From the NCBI GenBank assembly GCA_963854835.1, contig OY978525.1, positions 5,041,501-5,105,500 of the forward strand: a DNA stretch of 64,000 bases, in the 5' to 3' direction. The number at the start of each line of letters is the position of its first letter. Within the stretch, counting starts at the first letter, position 1. Under the pieces are notes generated by a model that saw nothing but the letters and a program-made list of their open reading frames with translations, did no database searches and was not told the DNA's origin. Position numbers and translations under genes: made by a program. Of the stretch, positions 59,290 through 64,000 are shown in pieces. This DNA is from Megamerina dolium (lineage: Eukaryota; Arthropoda; Insecta; Diptera; Megamerinidae).

Positions 59290-60415
59290 TTGCATTATGT
59301 CGAGATGGAAGAAAAAAAAACCCAGAAAATTCAAATTGAATGGGGAACATTCTTTGGAATTTATTTTTTGAAGATTATGTCTTGCAAATGTTGGCAGCGG
59401 CTACGTCTCAGATGGTCCTGAATTGAAGCGGGTTTGTCCGCATAAACTTTAGACTTTACATATCCCCACAGGAAAAAGTCTAACGGTGTGATATCACACA
59501 ATCTCGGTGGCCAATCGACCGGCCCAAAACGTGAAATTATCTGCTCACCGAAGTGTTCTCTCAATAAATCCATTGATTGATGCGATGTGTGGGAAGTGGC
59601 GCCGTCTTGTTGAAACCAAATGTCGCCGAGATCACGAGCTTCAATCAAAGGTATCAAATAGTCGGATATCATGGCACGATAACGGTCGCCATTGACGGTT
59701 ACGTTCTCACCGGCATCATTTTTGAAGAAATATGTACCGATGATTCCACCGGCCCACAAATCACACCGAACCGTTGTTTTTTCTGGATGAAGTGGCAGCT
59801 GTTGAATCTCTTCAGGTTGCTCTTCGTCCCAAATGAGGCAATTTTGCTTGTTTACATACCCATTGAGCCAGAAATGGGCCTCATCGCTGAACAAAATTTG
59901 GCTAGAAAACGTCGGATCTTCTTGGAACTTTTCAAGAGCCCATAGATAGAAGCGATGTCGTTTGGGAAGGTCGGGCGGCTTCAGTTCTTGCACAAGCTGT
60001 ATTTTGTACGCTTTCAATTTAAGATTTTGACGTAAAATGCGCCAAGTCGTTCCATACGTCAGTTCGAGTTGCTGCGAACGGCGCCGAATCGACTCTCCAC
60101 GGTCTTCGTGTACACTCTCAGCTTCACTGCGTGCTGGACGTGATCTATTCGGTCGAATATTATCCAATAATGAATGCTGGGTCTCAAGATGGGTGATGGT
60201 GTTGCGAATAGTACGCTCAGTAGGCCGATTATGTTGACCATAAGTTGAGCGAACTGCACGGAACACATTCCTCACAGAACGTGAATTTTCGTAATAAAGT
60301 CTTTCCATGATGAAATGCCAAACAATACTAAACAAAAATAACATGACAGCATGGCACGACTCACACGTGATCTGTCAAAAAAAGGCTATTGAAAAAAGTC
60401 CACTTGGATCACCCA
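59290..60415 (-). mobile_element. DD41D (rosa-type) mariner element, one end recognisable
   Basis: Contains a long transposase frame. Its 5' end (high-coordinate side) reads, on minus, TTGGGTGATCCAAGTGGAC next to TA dinucleotides at 60416-60420, consistent with a mariner terminal repeat and TA target. I could not find the matching inverted repeat on the low-coordinate side; sequence after the stop codon still looks like the element's 3' untranslated region to about 59290. A TR153 fragment flanks it at 60425-60530. Confidence 0.75.
59361..60308 (-). CDS. DD41D mariner-type transposase, open but apparently deleted
   Basis: The only long open frame in the window that encodes a recognisable protein. 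The frame is open from 60344 (327 residues); I prefer the Met at 60308 because MERLYYENSRSV begins the conserved domain. In the 327-residue numbering, residues 13-60 are the DNA-binding region (YYENSRSVRNVFRA, NRPTERTIRN). The catalytic residues are Asp154 (LFSDEAHFWLNGYVNKQNC), Asp247 (WFQQDGATSHT) and Asp289 (CDITPLDFFLWGYVKSKVYA). There are 41 residues between the last two, which defines the DD41D group. It catalyses cut-and-paste transposition at TA targets. Compared with the usual family, I infer small deletions near residue 74 and a larger one near residue 309, where KPASIQ runs directly into the terminal RRSRCQHLQDIIFKK; Arg193 replaces the usual Trp of TVWC. It may therefore be inactive despite the open frame. 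Confidence 0.85.
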   Translation of the reverse strand: MERLYYENSRSVRNVFRAVRSTYGQHNRPTERTIRNTITHLETQHSLLDNIRPNRSRPARSEAESVHEDRGESIRRRSQQLELTYGTTWRILRQNLKLKAYKIQLVQELKPPDLPKRHRFYLWALEKFQEDPTFSSQILFSDEAHFWLNGYVNKQNCLIWDEEQPEEIQQLPLHPEKTTVRCDLWAGGIIGTYFFKNDAGENVTVNGDRYRAMISDYLIPLIEARDLGDIWFQQDGATSHTSHQSMDLLREHFGEQIISRFGPVDWPPRLCDITPLDFFLWGYVKSKVYADKPASIQDHLRRSRCQHLQDIIFKK

Positions 60416-60424
60416 ATATAAAGA

Positions 60425-60530
60425 AATACCTGTAATCCGATGAAAACTACGTCCACCTCCCATACAAAAATATGTTGTTGAAAGTTGTTTTTTTTTGCAC
60501 TTTTCACGCGAAAATATAAAATTATCCATC
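60425..60530 (-). repeat. Single TR153 monomer fragment
   Basis: ATCCGATGAAAACTACGTCC, ACCTCCCATACAAAAATATG, TTGTTGAAAG, then CACTTTTCACGCGAAAATAT match the antisense TR153 monomer. It lies just outside the DD41D element; the element may have inserted in or near a TR153 copy. Confidence 0.75.
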
Positions 60531-61545
60531 GATATTTTTTCCAAAAATTTTAATAAACGTGTTTATTTGTTTTTTTGTTTTTTATAATATATTTAATTTA
60601 ACGAAATTACTTTTACTATTTTTAATTGCATTTAATTTTTGCAATATTTTCAAAATTTATTACTTTTATATTTTTTCTTTTTAATTTTATTTTTACAACG
60701 GCAATAAACAACAATTAGTATTGGCATATACATACATAAATATCATACACACACACATATACATATATATGTACCTACTTACATGCACTTTTATTGGTGC
60801 GCTAAACATTAATTAAATAAGTTACAAACAACAACAAAATAAGAAAATAAAAAAAATAGTAAAATTTTGAAAGTGACAAGATACTACTATATAAATGCGC
60901 ATACGCATAATAATTACATACGCACAAATTTAGTCTTTGCACAAAATCATATTACACATTTATGTATGTCTGTTGCCAAAAGCGTCAATTAATGTAAATT
61001 AACAACTATAGTACTAATAATAATAATAATAATAATAGTAATGATAGTATAAGTAACTACATCAACAACAACAACAACAATAACAACAATGCTTATAAAT
61101 GACAATAATAAATTTATTGCAAAAGGAGAAACATAATAACAAGAAACACTTTCAAAAAATTCATTTGCAAAGGACGTACATATTATACGCATAGGCCAAA
61201 CACACACCTTTTTATACAAGCACACTTATGTGTGAATATTTGAAAGTATTTGGCAAATATTCATATACACACACACACACACATGCTTTAATACTGATTC
61301 AATAATAACAACAATTATTAATAATTTAACTTGCATTAAATTCAATTTATATACAACAACGTCAGGGCAATGTTGTATGCAGCAAATTGGTTGCATGCTC
61401 AAAATCAAGAAAGGAAAAAAATATGCAATTTAATAAAAAATATAAAAAAAAAAGAATCTTTGCTCTAAAAAACCTATAAAACACATTATTTTTTAAAATA
61501 AAATACAATCAAAAACACTTGGTAACATTGTCTGTATACTCATAA
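60530..61545. other. AT-rich non-coding stretch
   Basis: AAT, CAA and AC simple repeats (61015-61090 and 61267-61282). No gene recognised. Confidence 0.55.
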
Positions 61546-61990
61546 GTACTAGGGTTGCTAATCTTGATAGCTCTTACTCAATCCCCGTAATTTTCGTAAA
61601 TGCAAAATATTCAAAATAAATATTTTCAACAATAAATATTATTAGAATAATTAATATAAAGAAGGGCTATGCAAATAATGATGATTTTGAATATACAAAA
61701 ATTCAAATTATTCGATTATTCAGAATTTTGATTAATCAGAATAAAATAATTCGAATAAAATATTCAAAATATATATAATATTTTTTCCAATACAAAGAAG
61801 ATAGATAGCTACGAATTTGAGAATGTGTTTTAAATTCTTATTCCTATAGAAATTTTCAAAAACAAATCAAAATAGAAATGAAAAATATTTTGATTAATCC
61901 GAATTCTAATTCATCGAATAATTTCATTTTCAATTAAACAAAATTTTGATTACCCTAGCACAGACCTAGTATGAAGTATAAATAATCTAG
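61545..61990. mobile_element. Possible MITE-like AT-rich element
   Basis: TACTAGGGTTGCTAATCTTGA (61546) and, inverted near 61950, GCTAGGGTAATCAAAAT form imperfect candidate terminal repeats around ATTCGAATAA/GATTAATC-type palindromic AT-rich sequence. No target duplication found. Confidence 0.3.
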
Positions 61991-62789
61991 AGCTTTTGAA
62001 GATTAGGTTAGGTGTAAGCTACTTATTTAGATTAGGTTGGTCCATGTCATCCATGATTTAAACAATTAGTGCTTTCAGACGAAGTATAGTAATTATTGAG
62101 TCAGCTTAGTGAAGTCATATCTAAAGGGAATGCTGGTAGATAAGAAATTGAGCTGTGTTCGAACACTGATCACTGGCATTCGTAAGAGTAATAGCATAGG
62201 AGGAATTGGAATTAAATCTGACATTTTTGAGAAGAAATTTCGATTAAACTTATTAGTTTTCATTCACTTGTACTTTTAACGGAACTTAAATTTGAAATTC
62301 TAATTTTTTCAGAGTAAAGTCTCCTACTGCATAACGTAAAACAAGGGATCTCGTTTCCGTCATTGATTTCGTTATCTATGGAACTGCCAATTTTTTGTAT
62401 TAAGAATCTGCCATCAAACTTCGATGAAAGTTACAAAATTTTAAGGCACATATATTTGCAAAATAGTAACTTTTGTTTCTTAGGAAGCCCTTATAATGAA
62501 GAAAGTAATGCTTAACGACCTGTTTCCAAAATCTATGGAAAACAACATTTTTTATCTCAGGCGCTTGGGATGAAAAAGTACAAAAATTTGTTTAAGTCAT
62601 TCTAAAAGCTAAAAATTCTTGAATATAAATGTTTTTAATCATAAAAAAAATTATTCGGGATTTCGGGATTAGCATCGCTAATATTTATATTCACCTCTAT
62701 AATAGAAGTGTTTGTTGCATTGCATACAAATATGCCTAGTATGATATGTGGTATTAGTTGGATAGTTGACTGGCTCATGTAAGGCCTGC

Positions 62790-62820
<31 letters not shown>

Positions 62821-63830
62821 TTTTGTATCAAAGCAAAATGTATACGAGTGTTACAACAACAAAATACACCTCATTATGTCATTAGTCGTGTGCGTCTAAT
62901 GAATAAATTCATATGTTTGCGGATGATGAGTGCATGAGTATGATTAGCGCGCTTTGACGACAAAATAAGAAAATAAAAAGCAAAAAAAAAAAAATAATAA
63001 AAAAATGTGGAAAAAATAATATCACACATTTAAAAAATGTATGTGCACGTTTTGTCAACATATATGACACTTTTGTTTCAGCACAATAGCAACATTGTTG
63101 TTTGCGCTTAGAGGAGAGAATTATTCTTCTGCATTCAGTAATGAGATAATATTAGGAATTAAATAAAATAAATAAAATGAACATATTTTGGATAATTCAA
63201 GCAATACGTATTTTTCTATTGAGAGTCCTCTTTTCATAAAATTCCTGCCACGCCACTGTTTTCATTGTACGATAGATAAAGACATAAATGGCAGCCTTTC
63301 TATTAATTTACTTACTTTATTTGGTCGTGAACAAATTAAGTATATGTTTTATTATTTTTGCCTTTTTTTCCCATTGCAAGTTTTGGTAATCTAATTAAAT
63401 ATAAAGTACGATTTGTAAATATTGCATGTTGTTTCAACAATTTATGTATTTTACTCTAATTACCTTGTAGTTTACATGGAGTCTATAAGGAATGCATTTA
63501 AATATATATACAATTATTGGTATTATTTTGCACAAAGATTTTTAGAAAAAAAAAATTGAATATATTCAAACAATCTAAAAGAAACCATTTCATGATATTA
63601 AGTCCACTATCGATTTTCACTTTTGTATAACCTACAAAGGCGATGGATCGGATGGGAGAACCCGAAGCAAATTTGTCCACCAAAAAGTTTATATTTTTAC
63701 CCTAGGGATGAGCAGTTCAACTTCCTTTAATATTCTAAATAATATTAGGTATCACTCGTAGTCTACTACGATTGAAGAAATCGAAGAATTGATGCTCTTC
63801 TGTTCCGTTCAAGTCATGTTTTTTATGTAT
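61990..63830. other. Non-coding stretch
   Basis: AT-rich with poly-A runs. Nothing recognised other than the CAA array at 62789-62820. Confidence 0.55.
62789..62820. repeat. (CAA)10 microsatellite
   Basis: Uninterrupted CAA run. Confidence 0.92.
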
Positions 63831-63839
63831 CGTTTGAAA

Positions 63840-64000
63840 AGGACTAAAGGTTGGGTTTAAGACTCCCTATATAAAAATTCTCCCACAAGAGAAATGTTGA
63901 AAAATTATCAATAATTAATTGAAAATGATAATGATCTGACAAAGCTCGAAAAACATGAGTTCACAAGAGTTCTCTCGTTCGGAATCAGATTTTTTTTAGA
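63840..64000 (+). mobile_element. Degenerate SINE copy running off the window
   Basis: CTGACAAAGCTCGAAAAACA, GTTCACAAGAGTTCTCTC and TTCGGAATCAG follow the family order GTGACAAAGCTCAGAAAAAG, GCCGCAAGGGTTCTGCC, GTCCGGAACCGG. GGTTGGGTTTAAGACTCCC at 63850 may be the decayed B-box region. Truncated by the end of the window. Confidence 0.45.

Noticed and set aside
59577..59945. 122-residue plus-strand open frame
   Set aside because: Antisense shadow of the DD41D transposase gene.

Overview
This window looks like non-coding nuclear DNA of a higher fly. It is strongly AT-rich and full of CAA/TTG, CA/GT, GAT and TA microsatellites. Its transposon relics are insect-type: mariner, DD41D mariner, R1-like, Jockey-like and other non-LTR fragments, and a tRNA-headed SINE. 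DD41D (rosa-type) mariners were first described from tephritid fruit flies, so a tephritid or near relative is my best guess, but one element does not settle the family. I found no convincing host protein-coding exon. The window is best read as a large intron or intergenic interval.

Left part (1-24 kb). Modular arrays of a ~153-bp repeat, called TR153 here, lie at 0.5-1.6, 2.1-3.6, 5.8-7.1, 10.3-10.9 and 14.8-15.5 kb. Between them are fragments of a SINE, a non-LTR fragment, an AT-rich 355-bp tandem duplication at 12 kb and long microsatellite-rich stretches. The block at 19.1-20.3 kb has a different texture (GAGA-type CT tract, E-box, two perfect CRE palindromes, an Inr/DPE-like start) and is the best candidate for host cis-regulatory DNA or a promoter. 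A perfect NRF1/EWG-type palindrome lies at 14.2 kb.

Middle part (24-48 kb). Very AT-rich DNA is followed by a deleted DD41D relic (28.5 kb) beside an R1-like retrotransposon tail (28.9-29.3 kb, minus). Then come a second family of ~150-bp degenerate repeats (29.6-30.3 and 34.4-35.1 kb), a young 166-bp tandem duplication (30.8-31.2 kb), a SINE with a good tRNA-like head (34.0-34.3 kb), a (TA)28 tract (39.6 kb), a dead mariner (40.8-41.7 kb), a 5'-truncated Jockey-like insertion flanked by a perfect 13-bp target duplication (41.9-42.1 kb), another TR153 array and a near full-length SINE (45.3-45.7 kb).

Right part (47-64 kb). A rearranged non-LTR reverse-transcriptase tail (47.3-48.0 kb) directly abuts a 734-bp TTAA-bounded inverted-repeat element with an internal foldback. 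Further along are more non-LTR scraps, two more internally deleted mariners (51.6 and 58.3 kb), the longest TR153 array with its 3' module (54.7-55.8 kb), and the only long open reading frame of the window: a DD41D mariner transposase on the minus strand (59.4-60.3 kb), with all three catalytic aspartates but apparent deletions.

The features do not form a pathway. They record successive waves of mobile DNA in non-coding host sequence. The most unusual signal is TR153: seven arrays and one fragment, in both orientations, whose monomers keep 153-bp register, with several arrays ending in a shared GACAGACGG-type module. This suggests one mobile element with an expandable internal tandem repeat.
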